Of a DNA stretch of 38,057 nucleotides, positions 8,600 through 17,159 are shown one piece after another. The DNA comes from Acidobacteriota bacterium (lineage in GTDB: Bacteria; Acidobacteriota; Vicinamibacteria; Vicinamibacterales; JAKQTR01). How positions within the stretch are numbered: position 1 is the stretch's first letter; each line of letters begins with the position of its first letter. Location of the stretch: positions 34,757 to 72,813 of the forward strand of contig JAPKZO010000016.1 in the NCBI GenBank assembly GCA_026393755.1, given 5' to 3'. The notes beneath the pieces were generated by a model. That model was not told the origin of the DNA, made no database searches, and worked only from the letters and a program-made list of their open reading frames with translations. Both the position numbers and the translations under genes were made by a program.

Positions 8600-9226
8600 G
8601 TGCTCGACTTGATTCAGGATTTCTTCCGTTTCGTCTATAACGTCCCGAAGCTCATCGAGGTCGGCGGGCTCGTCGGGCTGATGTTCGTGATCTTCTCGGA
8701 GACTGGCCTGATGGTCGGCTTCTTCCTGCCGGGTGATTCCCTGCTGGTCACAGCGGGTGTCGTCGCCTCGAGCGGGTTATTGAACATTTATACGCTGATC
8801 CCGGCACTCATTCTTGCGGCCGTCTGCGGCAATGCCACCGGGTACTACATCGGCAAGCGTGCCGGGCAGGCGCTGTACAGCCGGCCCGATTCGTTGTTCT
8901 TCCGCCGCCAGCACCTGATACGCACGCACGAGTTCTACGAACGGCACGGCGGCAAGACCATCATCCTCGCGCAGTTCGTCCCGATCGTGCGGACGTTCGC
9001 CCCGGTGGTCGCGGGTGCGGCGAACATGACCTACCGCCGCTTTGCCTCGTTTAACGTGGTTGGCGCCATCGTATGGATTACGACCATGACGCTCACCGGG
9101 TACGTACTCGGCAGCGTCATTCCCAACATCGACAAGAATATCCACATCGTCGTCGCGATCGTGATCGCGCTGTCGCTGATGCCGGCAGTCATCGCGTGGT
9201 TCCGCTCGAGGACCGCGAAGAACTAA
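8600..9226 (+). CDS. DedA family inner-membrane protein
   Basis: 208-residue polytopic membrane protein of the DedA/SNARE-associated family, now regarded as lipid-handling (flippase-like, undecaprenyl phosphate) proteins. Family hallmarks are SETGLMVGFFLPGDSLL near residue 35, GNATGYYIGKRAG near residue 78 and the conserved arginine motif FVPIVRTFAPVVAGAANM near residue 133. Four to five hydrophobic segments are visible. The GTG start at 8600 was chosen because AGAAAGGG precedes it at suitable spacing; the long open frame upstream is antisense to the dehydrogenase gene. The 3' end overlaps the converging msrQ gene by 38 bases. Confidence 0.9.
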   Translation: MLDLIQDFFRFVYNVPKLIEVGGLVGLMFVIFSETGLMVGFFLPGDSLLVTAGVVASSGLLNIYTLIPALILAAVCGNATGYYIGKRAGQALYSRPDSLFFRRQHLIRTHEFYERHGGKTIILAQFVPIVRTFAPVVAGAANMTYRRFASFNVVGAIVWITTMTLTGYVLGSVIPNIDKNIHIVVAIVIALSLMPAVIAWFRSRTAKN

Positions 9227-9791
9227 TCCCAGACCAGACGCGCGACGCGAGCAGGACGCCAAGGATGATCGCGTAATTGCGGGGCGGGCGGATGTCGGCT
9301 TTCACGAGCCACCAGTAGTGCACGACACCGATGGCCGCCGAGCCGTAGGCGAGGCGGTGAAGGCGCCTCCACCGCTTCCCGCCCAGGCGGCGAATCATGC
9401 CGGCCGTTGACGTCACAGCAAGGGGCAGCATCAGCGTGTAGGCCGTTACGCCGGCCGTAATGAACGGCCGCTTGTAGATGTCCTTGATGATCGCGGCGCC
9501 GTCGAAGAACTGATCCAGCCAGAGATAAGTCATCAGGTGGAGCGAGCCGTAGAAGAAGGCGAACAGCCCGAGCATTCGCCGGAACCTGATTGCATCGTTC
9601 CAGCCCGTCCATCGCCGCAGCGGCGTCGCCGCGAGCGCCAGCAGCAGGAACCGGAGCGTCCAGACGCCGGTTTCCCGCGTGATGGTCTCGATGGGATTCG
9701 CGCCGAGTGCGTGGGCCCACGCCCCCCAGCCGAGATAGGCGACGGGACCGAGCGCGGCGACGAAGACGAGGAACTTGGCTGCACGGATCAC
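9189..9791 (-). CDS. msrQ: MsrQ, haem-binding membrane subunit of the MsrPQ system
   Basis: 200-residue integral membrane protein of the ferric-reductase-like family. It passes electrons from the quinone pool or flavin to MsrP, which repairs oxidised methionine in periplasmic proteins. Family features are LRFLLLALAATPLRRW, FYGSLHLMTYLWLDQ, and RRLGGKRWRRLHRLAYGSA followed by GVVHYWWLVKAD, which include the likely haem-ligand histidines. The GTG start overlaps the msrP stop by one base (TAGTG), so translation is coupled. The C-terminal residues after SRVW overlap the end of dedA on the other strand. Confidence 0.88.
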   Translation of the reverse strand: MIRAAKFLVFVAALGPVAYLGWGAWAHALGANPIETITRETGVWTLRFLLLALAATPLRRWTGWNDAIRFRRMLGLFAFFYGSLHLMTYLWLDQFFDGAAIIKDIYKRPFITAGVTAYTLMLPLAVTSTAGMIRRLGGKRWRRLHRLAYGSAAIGVVHYWWLVKADIRPPRNYAIILGVLLASRVWSGISSSRSSSGTTR

Positions 9792-10738
9792 TAATAATTC
9801 TTCCGCAGATCCATCCCCGTATACAGTCCGGCCACCTGGTCGCCGTAGCCGTTGAAGATGAGCGTCTTGCGCTTGAAGAACTCGCCAATGCGCCGCTCGC
9901 TTCCCTGGCTCCAGCGCGGATGGTCGACCTCTGGATTCACGTTGGAGTAGAACCCGTATTCCTGCGGCGCGTACGCGGACCACGCCGTGGTCGGCTGCCT
10001 GTCGACGAGCCTGATGCGCACAATCGACTTGATGCTCTTGAAGCCGTACTTCCACGGCACCACGAGCCGGATTGGCGCGCCGTCCTGGTTTGGCAGCATC
10101 CGCCCGTAGAGCCCGACGGCGAGGATGGTCAGCGGATGCATGGCTTCGTCGAGCCGCAGGCCTTCGACGTACGGCCAGTTCAGGATCGCCGAGCGCAGAC
10201 CCGGCATCTGATTCCTGTCGGCCAAGGTCGTGAACTCTACGAACTTCGCCTGTGGGGCGGGCTCGACGCGTCTGAGCAGATCTCCCAGCGGGAAACCAAC
10301 CCACGGAATCACCATCGACCAGGCTTCCACGCACCGGAGACGATAGACGCGCTCCTCGAGCGTGTGGGGCTTGAGCAGGTCCTCCAGCTGGTAGTCGGCC
10401 GGTTTGTTCACCAGACCGTCGATCTTGACCGTCCAGGGATTGACCCTGAAGTTCTTTGCGTTTCCCGCCGGGTCGGCCTTGTCGGTGCCGAACTCATAGA
10501 AGTTGTTGTACGACGTGATGTCGCCGTACGTGTTCCATTCCTCGCTGACCGTGTAGGCGCTCTTGCGGACGTTGGGAATCTGGTCCTGCGCGGCATCGAG
10601 GGTGGCAAAGCGCGAAAACCCCGCGGCGGCAGCCAGCGCGGGAACAGCAGACGCCAGGATGAACTCCCGACGACGCAGGTAGACACCTTCGTCGGTAATC
10701 TCGGACGATCGAATGTCCGACTTCGGTCGTATGAGCAT
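9791..10738 (-). CDS. msrP: MsrP, periplasmic molybdopterin methionine-sulfoxide reductase
   Basis: 315-residue catalytic subunit of the MsrPQ repair system. A Tat signal is evident: LRRREFI at residues 21-27 followed by a hydrophobic Ala-rich run, so the folded molybdoenzyme would be exported by Tat. The molybdenum-coordinating cysteine is C136 in [15 protein letters not shown]. Typical family stretches such as [15 protein letters not shown] and [18 protein letters not shown] are present. The start at 10738 is preceded by GAGGG. It is cotranscribed with msrQ. Confidence 0.93.
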   Translation of the reverse strand: MLIRPKSDIRSSEITDEGVYLRRREFILASAVPALAAAAGFSRFATLDAAQDQIPNVRKSAYTVSEEWNTYGDITSYNNFYEFGTDKADPAGNAKNFRVNPWTVKIDGLVNKPADYQLEDLLKPHTLEERVYRLRCVEAWSMVIPWVGFPLGDLLRRVEPAPQAKFVEFTTLADRNQMPGLRSAILNWPYVEGLRLDEAMHPLTILAVGLYGRMLPNQDGAPIRLVVPWKYGFKSIKSIVRIRLVDRQPTTAWSAYAPQEYGFYSNVNPEVDHPRWSQGSERRIGEFFKRKTLIFNGYGDQVAGLYTGMDLRKNY

Positions 10739-10759
10739 GGGGCCCTCACCCCCAGCCTA

Positions 10760-10773
10760 CCCCCAAGCGGGGG
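10760..10773. repeat. CCCCC-aagc-GGGGG hairpin between msrP and the DUF2461 gene
   Basis: Five-base-pair perfect inverted repeat with a four-base loop in the divergent intergenic region, between the msrP start and the promoter of the neighbouring gene. No T-run follows, so it is not a standard terminator. A regulatory role is possible but unsupported. Confidence 0.4.
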
Positions 10774-10797
10774 CGCGCTGCCACCTGCGCCACTGGA

Positions 10798-10826
10798 TTG
10801 GCATTCTCTGGCAGCCGCTGTACACT
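10798..10826 (+). promoter_or_regulatory. Sigma-70-type promoter for the DUF2461 gene
   Basis: TTGGCA (10798-10803) and TACACT (10821-10826) are separated by exactly 17 bases and lie 30 bases before the ATG at 10856. This is the best-formed promoter I can see in the window. Confidence 0.55.
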
Positions 10827-10855
10827 TCGAAGCAGGCCTCACGGAGATTCCTCTT

Positions 10856-11632
10856 ATGCCACTGGATCGCTTGAAGGCACGCCCCGCACGCCCCGCGGCC
10901 GGATCGGCCACTGGTTTCACCCCGCAGACGCTCGCGTTTCTCCGGGCCCTCGCGCGCAACAACCGCCGCGAGTGGTTTCACGAGCGGAAGGATCGCTATG
11001 AGGAAGTGGTGCGAGCGCCGATGGCCGCGTTGATCGAGAGGTTCGCGGTCGATTTCCGCGACTTTGCACCGGACATGGTGGCGACACCGCGTGCATCCAT
11101 GTACCGGATCTACCGGGACACGCGGTTCAGCGCAGACAAGACGCCGCTCAAGACGCATGTCGCCGCCGTGTTTCCCCACCGGCTGCTGCCCAAGCACGAG
11201 GGTGCGGGTTTATATTTGGAGGTTGCGGCGCAGCATGTGTGGTACGGAGGCGGCATGTACCTGCCGTCGACGTCGCAGCTGCACCTGGTGCGCGAACACA
11301 TCGCGGCCCATCATCGGCGCCTGCGATCGATTGTCGAATCGCCGGCCTTCCGCCGCGTCTTTGGCGAACTGGGCGGCGAACAGCTGAAGCGCGTGCCGCT
11401 GGGCTTTCCAAAGGACCATCCGGCCGCCGAGTACTTGAAGTTCCGGCAGTTCCTGGCGGGATGTGAAGCGCCTGCCGCGTTCGCGACATCTCCACGGTTC
11501 TACCGGACCGTGCTCTCGGCGTTCCGCGTCCTCGCCCCTCTGATCGCGTTCCTCGACGAGCCGCTCATCGCCGATCCGGGGCGGGGCTCGCATCCATCAA
11601 CGTGGTTGTCGAGCGAGCGGTCGCGCGCATGA
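10856..11632 (+). CDS. DUF2461 (TIGR02453) family protein
   Basis: 258-residue protein of a widespread family of unknown function. Family hallmarks are FLRALARNNRREWFHERKDRYE near residue 24, YRIYRDTRFSADKTPLKTH near residue 83 and GAGLYLEV..GGGMYLPS near residue 118. The chosen ATG gives the normal length; the open frame upstream is antisense to msrP. A good promoter lies 30 bases upstream. No signal peptide or membrane segment is seen. The biochemical role is not known for the family. Confidence 0.85.
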   Translation: MPLDRLKARPARPAAGSATGFTPQTLAFLRALARNNRREWFHERKDRYEEVVRAPMAALIERFAVDFRDFAPDMVATPRASMYRIYRDTRFSADKTPLKTHVAAVFPHRLLPKHEGAGLYLEVAAQHVWYGGGMYLPSTSQLHLVREHIAAHHRRLRSIVESPAFRRVFGELGGEQLKRVPLGFPKDHPAAEYLKFRQFLAGCEAPAAFATSPRFYRTVLSAFRVLAPLIAFLDEPLIADPGRGSHPSTWLSSERSRA

Positions 11633-11871
11633 TCGACGGGGCGGCTGGGTGACTGGCGGCCGGCCTGATTTGTCTGCTATGGACTGGGCGCATCTCTCGC
11701 GCTCACGCTGTTTGTCACGCTGCTGCGAACCGGCATTCGCGGTGACGAAACTCTCGCTGCTTTACCTCGTTGCGAACGGAGCGTGGACAGCCGTCATTCG
11801 AATGGTCGCACGGGAGGCAGGCGTTCCCGCCCCGCGCACGTAACAGGCCCGCGGTCCAAGAAGAGGCGCCG

Positions 11872-13158
11872 CTAGAGATCCTTCCGGCGGTGATAGATCA
11901 GCCCCGGCTTCTCCGAATGCGGACGGTAGTAGTCCACAAGCATGTCGATCGGGAGAATCACCCACGGCGCGACCCGTGACGTGCCGTTCTTCGTGAAGAC
12001 CAAGCCGTCGGCGATGTACGTGGCCGTATGGATGAGGTTGCCTCTCTCGTCCAGCAGCGCCACGATGTCGCCCAGTTCGAAGTTGTTCTCGACGACGAAG
12101 TAGTCCCGCTTCATGTGCTCGACGGCAAAGCCGACATCGAGATACCGATCGTCCGGGATCTGATTGAAGAAGTTCAGCGCCGTCCACAGACAGTTGGCGA
12201 GCAGTGGGCGGTCGAGATCCTGCGCGGTGACCTCCGGGTACCGATAGAGGCGCTCGCGCGCAAAGACCGGGAGCAGGTGCACGATGTCGAGCGAGTGGTC
12301 GACCCCCTCGCCGACGATCGACTCGAGAATCGGCCGGATGTCGGTGCGCCGTCCGCCGCGGCCCCAGTAGGCATCCAACCGGCCGAGGTCCGAGTTGTTT
12401 TGAATCGACAATCTGACCCTCACGGTCGACTGCCGCAACAGCGTCTTGACGAGCCGCCGCCGTTCCTGGACGTCCGTGATCGTCGACCTGACGAGCGCGG
12501 CATCTGCGAAGTACATGTGCTGGCCGTACCGGTAGATCAGCGGTTCGACGAGGCGCCGCGTGGCCGGGGATATCAGTGACGAACGCAGCCAGTCGTCGCT
12601 CGACCCGCTGGCAAACCGGAACGCGTGCAACTGATCGGCGTTGAGTTGGCTCTTCCCAAGTTGCACGTAGAGTCTGGCGCGGACCTCGGGTGCCAGGCCC
12701 CGCAGCAAATCCGCATCCGGGGTCATCACGACGCCGCTGATACTCGGTTCTGAACGGGCGGTCGAGAGCAGCCGGGATACCTGGGCCTGCGTCAGACCAG
12801 TCGACGACAGGAAGGCTCCAGCAACGTCCAGCCCCGTCCCGGGAAAGAACCAGTACTTTCCGGCGTCGGGCAACCGGGCCCAGTCGTCCGCGATCAATTC
12901 GATCGGCGGCGAGATCACGATCGGGGTGATGAGGAGCGTGCCCCAGGGATCGGAGGCCCGGGTCGTCTTGGAAGGTAGTTCCGCGAGGCCCGCAGCAGGG
13001 GTCGCCGTTTCGCCCGGACGCCACAGATACAGGGTGCCAGCGACGAGCCACGGCACGATGACGAGAATGGTCAACGCCGTCAGCCACACCCTGGGAACCA
13101 CGAAGGCGGGATGGTCGGGCGTCTGGTTGGAGGTTGCAGTTTTCCCGGGAGTCGACAT
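11872..13158 (-). CDS. Membrane-anchored protein with a possible NlpC/P60-like domain
   Basis: 428-residue protein I do not recognise as a named family. A single hydrophobic segment near residues 28-45 (LTALTILVIVPWLVAGTLYL) suggests an N-terminal membrane anchor with the rest outside the cytoplasm. The last 150 residues contain NCLWTALNFF, then GDIVALLDERGNLIHTATYIADGLVFTKNG. This spacing of Cys, GDIV and His resembles the papain-like NlpC/P60 fold, where Cys and His are catalytic. The match is judged by eye only. The first 250 residues are of no visible family. A TTG six bases upstream of the chosen ATG is an alternative start. Confidence 0.7.
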   Translation of the reverse strand: MSTPGKTATSNQTPDHPAFVVPRVWLTALTILVIVPWLVAGTLYLWRPGETATPAAGLAELPSKTTRASDPWGTLLITPIVISPPIELIADDWARLPDAGKYWFFPGTGLDVAGAFLSSTGLTQAQVSRLLSTARSEPSISGVVMTPDADLLRGLAPEVRARLYVQLGKSQLNADQLHAFRFASGSSDDWLRSSLISPATRRLVEPLIYRYGQHMYFADAALVRSTITDVQERRRLVKTLLRQSTVRVRLSIQNNSDLGRLDAYWGRGGRRTDIRPILESIVGEGVDHSLDIVHLLPVFARERLYRYPEVTAQDLDRPLLANCLWTALNFFNQIPDDRYLDVGFAVEHMKRDYFVVENNFELGDIVALLDERGNLIHTATYIADGLVFTKNGTSRVAPWVILPIDMLVDYYRPHSEKPGLIYHRRKDL

Positions 13159-13260
13159 TGGCAAGCTACTTTCCGACGTGCGGCGCGAGATTCAGACTCC
13201 AGACATCATAACGCGCAGGCAGGCCCGGCCGGAAATCCGAGATCAGTTGTCGTACTGCCG

Positions 13261-13674
13261 TCAGAGCCTGGTCTTGCAGCCGCGCCGGCACTGGCACGCG
13301 ATGCCCGCCGTGCCGCCAGTGTAGTACCGATACGACAATTCCTCGCCAGGCTTGATCGTCCGCGCCGCGCAGATCCAGATCGTGTCGCCGACGATCCGCG
13401 AATAGCAGTTCGGCGCGCAGTCATGGTTGATGTACCGCGCGACACTGCCGCGCACTTCGGCGTCCCGCACCCACCGGCGGTTGATGGCGAACAGCCAGAT
13501 GCGGCCGCGGGCCTGATGCGCCACTTCCCGAACGCGGCTCTCCCGCGTCGTGATCTTCTCTCCGGCATAATCGATGATGCGCGTGTTCTTGGGGATGGTG
13601 TCGAGCGCGAACACGCCCCAGCCGTGGAGACGGGAAGGTCGGCGGACAATACGGGGATGCGACGGCTTCTTCAT
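13261..13674 (-). CDS. SET-domain protein-lysine methyltransferase
   Basis: 137-residue stand-alone SET domain. The SAM-binding start HGWGVFA lies near residue 18, the pseudoknot motif ARYINHDCAPNC near residue 85, GEELSYRY near residue 115, and a post-SET cysteine cluster (CQCRRGC) at the end. It would transfer methyl groups from SAM to lysine side chains. Short SET proteins are scattered in bacteria and their substrates are mostly unknown. It sits divergently from the triple-RidA gene. An AAGAG lies upstream of the start. Confidence 0.87.
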   Translation of the reverse strand: MKKPSHPRIVRRPSRLHGWGVFALDTIPKNTRIIDYAGEKITTRESRVREVAHQARGRIWLFAINRRWVRDAEVRGSVARYINHDCAPNCYSRIVGDTIWICAARTIKPGEELSYRYYTGGTAGIACQCRRGCKTRL

Positions 13675-13867
13675 CTGCTCTTGACCCTGAGTTCATTCTA
13701 GTGGAGGACGGCGGATCAACGCTGGTGTCCCGGTCGCGGCTTCGGAGGACACTGCCGCCGGAACGCCAGAGCTCCGGTCGAAGGGTAAGATACACTGCGA
13801 GGGCCCCGGTGAGCGTCGCGGACTCGTGTCTGTGTTTGCCGGGCGAGAACCAGATTTGGAGCGCGAG

Positions 13868-15100
13868 ATGTCACACTCAGCAGGATGGCGCATCGTGCTG
13901 GTCCTGGTGGTCATCGGAGTGGCCGCCCAGTTCATCAGACCGGATCGCGCTGTCGCAGGCAAGGTCCGGCCGAGTCAGAAGGCGGCGATCCCCTTGATGC
14001 CGGCGTTCTCTCCGACGTCCACTCACGGAGGATTCGTCTACGTCTCCGGCATTCTGCCGGGCACCGCCGGCGCCCCGCCATCGGTGACCGAGGACATCGG
14101 CAGCCAGACGACGCGCGTGCTGGACGAGCTATCGGCTCGCCTCATTCGAGCAGGAACCAGTCTCGACCGCGTCGTCACGCTGTCGGTCTACCTGAAGCGC
14201 GCCGAGGATTTCGCGGCGATGAACCAGGTGTGGGCGAAGTACTGGCCGAAGGATCCGCCGTCGCGCACGACCGTCATTGCCGGCCTGCCGCACCCCGGCG
14301 CGCTGATCCAGGTCGCCGCCGTCGCTGCCGCGCCAGGGACGTCCCGGCAGACGATTCATCCGCGACAGTGGCTCACGTCGCCCAGCCCGTACAGCTACGC
14401 CGTCAAGAGCGGAGACACGCTGTTTCTGGCGGGCCTGGTTGCGCGGCGCGGCGCCGACAATACGACCGTCAAGGGCGACATCGCCGTGCAGACCCGGACG
14501 GTGATGGACAGCGCCAAGGCCATCCTCGCGGAAGCGGGTTTCGATTTCAGCGACGTCGTGAGTGCGAGGGTCTTTCTGACCGATGTCGCGAACTTCGCCG
14601 GGATGAACGAGACGTACCGGTCGGCGTGGGCCAAGGATCCCCCGGCGCGGGCGACGGTTGTCACCGGGCTGATGAGCCCTGACTACCTCGTTGAAGTCAC
14701 CTTTGTCGCCGTCAAGGGTGGCGCGCGGGTGGCCTACACGACACCGAACGCGGACGGCACGCCTGGCGCACCCAACCCGAGTTTGAGCGGCGCAATCGCC
14801 GCGGGCGGGCGCCTGTTCACGTCTGGCACGCTCGGCATCATCCCGGGCAGAACGACAGACGCCGGGGCGCAGAGCCGCGAGATCCTGGCGCGGCTCGGCC
14901 GGACGATGGCGCTCGGCAAGGCTCAGTGGTCGAACGTGATTGACTCGGTCGTCTACGTGACGAGCCTCGACGAGGCGCCGGCGGTGCTTGACGCCTTCCG
15001 CACGCAGACCGGTCGGGCGCTGCCAGTCGGAACGCTCGTGCTCTCCGGGTTGATGAACCGCGAGGGCGTGGCCGAGATCATGTTGACAACGGGAAAATGA
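13868..15100 (+). CDS. Exported protein with three tandem RidA (YjgF/YER057c) domains
   Basis: 410-residue protein that begins with a hydrophobic N-terminal segment (residues 8-22), so it is probably exported or anchored. Three RidA-like domains follow at about 45-155, 170-285 and 300-410. RidA deaminates reactive enamines and imines, and needs Arg105 and Glu120 (E. coli numbering). By alignment at fixed spacing, domain 1 has R133 but Q148, domain 2 has R261 and E276, and domain 3 has G388 but E403. Only the middle domain keeps both residues. Single-domain RidA proteins are normally cytoplasmic trimers, so this fusion may form a pseudo-trimer in one chain. The start has GGAGCGCGAG upstream. 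yajQ follows ten bases after the stop. Confidence 0.82.
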   Translation: MSHSAGWRIVLVLVVIGVAAQFIRPDRAVAGKVRPSQKAAIPLMPAFSPTSTHGGFVYVSGILPGTAGAPPSVTEDIGSQTTRVLDELSARLIRAGTSLDRVVTLSVYLKRAEDFAAMNQVWAKYWPKDPPSRTTVIAGLPHPGALIQVAAVAAAPGTSRQTIHPRQWLTSPSPYSYAVKSGDTLFLAGLVARRGADNTTVKGDIAVQTRTVMDSAKAILAEAGFDFSDVVSARVFLTDVANFAGMNETYRSAWAKDPPARATVVTGLMSPDYLVEVTFVAVKGGARVAYTTPNADGTPGAPNPSLSGAIAAGGRLFTSGTLGIIPGRTTDAGAQSREILARLGRTMALGKAQWSNVIDSVVYVTSLDEAPAVLDAFRTQTGRALPVGTLVLSGLMNREGVAEIMLTTGK

Positions 15101-15110
15101 GGCACCAACC

Positions 15111-15617
15111 ATGGCTGGCACGTGTTCGTTCGACGTAACGTCCACTGTCGATTTGCAGGAAGTGGACAACGCGCTCAATCAGGCCCGCAAGGAAGTGGTT
15201 CAGCGTTATGACTTCAAGGGCTCGAAGGCGGCGATCGAGTTCAGCCGCGCTGACAACACCATCACGCTGGTCGCCGATGACGAGTTCAAGATGGAGGCGC
15301 TGTGGGAAATCGTGCAGGGCCGGATGGTCAAGCGCAGCGTGCCGGTCAAGAACCTCACGCTCGGAGAGATCGAGCGCGGAGGCAACGACACCGTGCGGCG
15401 CGTCGTGACGCTACAGCAGGGCATTCCCAGCGACACGGCCAAGGCCATCGTCAAGTTCCTGAAGGACCGCAAGCTGAAGAAGGTGCAGGCCGCTATCCAG
15501 GCCGACCAGGTGCGTATCTCGTCTCCCTCGAAGGACGAACTGCAGACCGTGATGCAGTTGTTGCGCGCCGAGGATTTCGGGATCTCGCTGCAATTCGGCA
15601 ACCGCAGAGACCAGTGA
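15111..15617 (+). CDS. yajQ: YajQ family nucleotide/cyclic di-GMP-binding protein
   Basis: 168-residue cytoplasmic protein of normal family length. YajQ hallmarks are CSFDVTSTVDLQEVDNALNQ at the N-terminus, RYDFKGSKAAIEFS near residue 32 and FLKDRKLKKVQAAIQADQVR near residue 120. Family members bind nucleotides, and some bind cyclic di-GMP and act as transcriptional co-regulators. It starts ten bases after the RidA-fusion gene, so the two may be cotranscribed. Confidence 0.93.
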   Translation: MAGTCSFDVTSTVDLQEVDNALNQARKEVVQRYDFKGSKAAIEFSRADNTITLVADDEFKMEALWEIVQGRMVKRSVPVKNLTLGEIERGGNDTVRRVVTLQQGIPSDTAKAIVKFLKDRKLKKVQAAIQADQVRISSPSKDELQTVMQLLRAEDFGISLQFGNRRDQ

Positions 15618-15667
15618 CGGGCGGACGTTGAGGGCGGTGGCGGCCCTACCGCAGAACGGAAGGAACG

Positions 15668-16996
15668 CTATTTCGCGACGTACGCGGCGGCGGCGGCGCG
15701 GCCCCGCTGTTCGCGCACGAGCAGCGTCAGGAACAGGGCGACCAGGAAGAAGAGCGAGCAGAGCAGGATCGCGGAGCGCAGCCCCAGCCTCACCTGCAGC
15801 ACCCCGAGCGACAGCAGACCGAAGATTGCCGCGAGCTTCCCGAACAATCCCCAGAACCCGAAGAACTCGGCCGCCTTCGATTCCGGGCTGAATACCGCCA
15901 CCACGGTGCGGCTGGCCGACTGTGTCGCGCCCAGGCACAGGCCCGCCATCGCGCCCATGAACAGAAACACGTGTTCAACCCGCCACGCGGTGCCGAGCGC
16001 GCCGTTCAACCAGGCGGAGATTTGGGGCGTACCCCAGATGCCCAGAATGGCCGCCACCCAGATGCCGAGCGTCAGGTTGAACGTCCGCAGGTTGCCCCAG
16101 CGCTTCTGCAGAAACCCGAACCCGACGGCGCCGACACTGGCGGTCAGATTCGTGATGACGAACATCAGCATCTGGCTCCGCGGACTCCAGTGAATCACCT
16201 GGTCGCCGTAGATGAACGCGAACGCGATCACGATCGAGAGCCCGGCCATCGCGAAGAAGAAAGCGACGAAGAAGACGAGCAGGTCTCGGAACCCGCCAAG
16301 CGCGCGGGCCGTCTCGACCAGCCGCCGGAAGCCCATGCCGAGCAGCGTCTCGCCCGGCGGCAGCACCTTGGCGGTGCCTCGCTCGCGCAGGAACATGAAC
16401 GTGGGGATGGCCGCCGCGAGGAAGAAGACGGCGGTGATGGGCCCCACCAGCCTCACTCGATCGAAGTTCTCGAGGGTTTGATCGCCCACGACGCCGAGCA
16501 CGAGGGCCGTGCACGCGATCCCGCCGACGTACCCAAGACCCCACGCATATCCTGAAATCTTGCCGAGTTCTTCGGTCGGGCCGAGGTCGGGCAGGAAGCT
16601 CGACGTGAACGACTCACCGACGGCGAAGCCGTAGTTCGACACGATCACGAGCACCATGGCGAGCACGATGTGCCCGGGGCTGACGAAGTAGAGGAACGCC
16701 GTGGCCACCACGGTCAGGGCGTAGCTGTAGAACAGAAACCGCTTCTTCGCGGCGCGAAAGTCCATGATCGCGCCCAACACAGGGGCGGTCAGCACCACCA
16801 GCCCGTAACTCACCGACAGCGCCACACTCCACAGCAGGTTGCCCAGTTTGAAGTCGGGGCCGTCGCCGACGACCAGACGCGGAAAGATCACGCTGAAGAC
16901 GACGGTCACGATGACGGTGGTATAGCTGGAATTGGCGAAGTCGAACATGGCCCAGCCGAAGATCTCGCGCGCGGGCGCCCTGGGTGTCGTCGTCAC
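15668..16996 (-). CDS. UMF1-family (Atg22-like) MFS transporter
   Basis: 442-residue polytopic membrane protein with about twelve hydrophobic segments. The N-terminal EIFGWAMFDFANSSYTTVIV is the signature of the UMF1/Atg22-like branch of the major facilitator superfamily. The GTG start is supported by GGGAG eight bases upstream. Bacterial members have no settled substrate; the yeast homologue exports amino acids from the vacuole. It converges on yajQ. Confidence 0.88.
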   Translation of the reverse strand: MTTTPRAPAREIFGWAMFDFANSSYTTVIVTVVFSVIFPRLVVGDGPDFKLGNLLWSVALSVSYGLVVLTAPVLGAIMDFRAAKKRFLFYSYALTVVATAFLYFVSPGHIVLAMVLVIVSNYGFAVGESFTSSFLPDLGPTEELGKISGYAWGLGYVGGIACTALVLGVVGDQTLENFDRVRLVGPITAVFFLAAAIPTFMFLRERGTAKVLPPGETLLGMGFRRLVETARALGGFRDLLVFFVAFFFAMAGLSIVIAFAFIYGDQVIHWSPRSQMLMFVITNLTASVGAVGFGFLQKRWGNLRTFNLTLGIWVAAILGIWGTPQISAWLNGALGTAWRVEHVFLFMGAMAGLCLGATQSASRTVVAVFSPESKAAEFFGFWGLFGKLAAIFGLLSLGVLQVRLGLRSAILLCSLFFLVALFLTLLVREQRGRAAAAAYVAK

Positions 16997-17159
16997 AGTC
17001 GTTCTCCCGCCGGGAAGCGGATCGGCGTGTTCGGGATGCGCATGATGCGAGCGCGAGTGTAACAGACCCGGCAGCGCCGGGAACGGCAGAAATCGATCCG
17101 CGACGCTCGCGGGACCGTTAGAAGGACATTTCGCGTGATCGCCGTGAACGACGCCGGGC

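Noticed and set aside
11649-11870. Small membrane-protein gene between the DUF2461 gene and the minus-strand gene
   Set aside because: One frame reads YGLGASLALTLFVTLLRTGIRG, which looks like a membrane segment, but it is preceded by an in-frame stop with no start codon and then becomes Arg-rich. At most a remnant.
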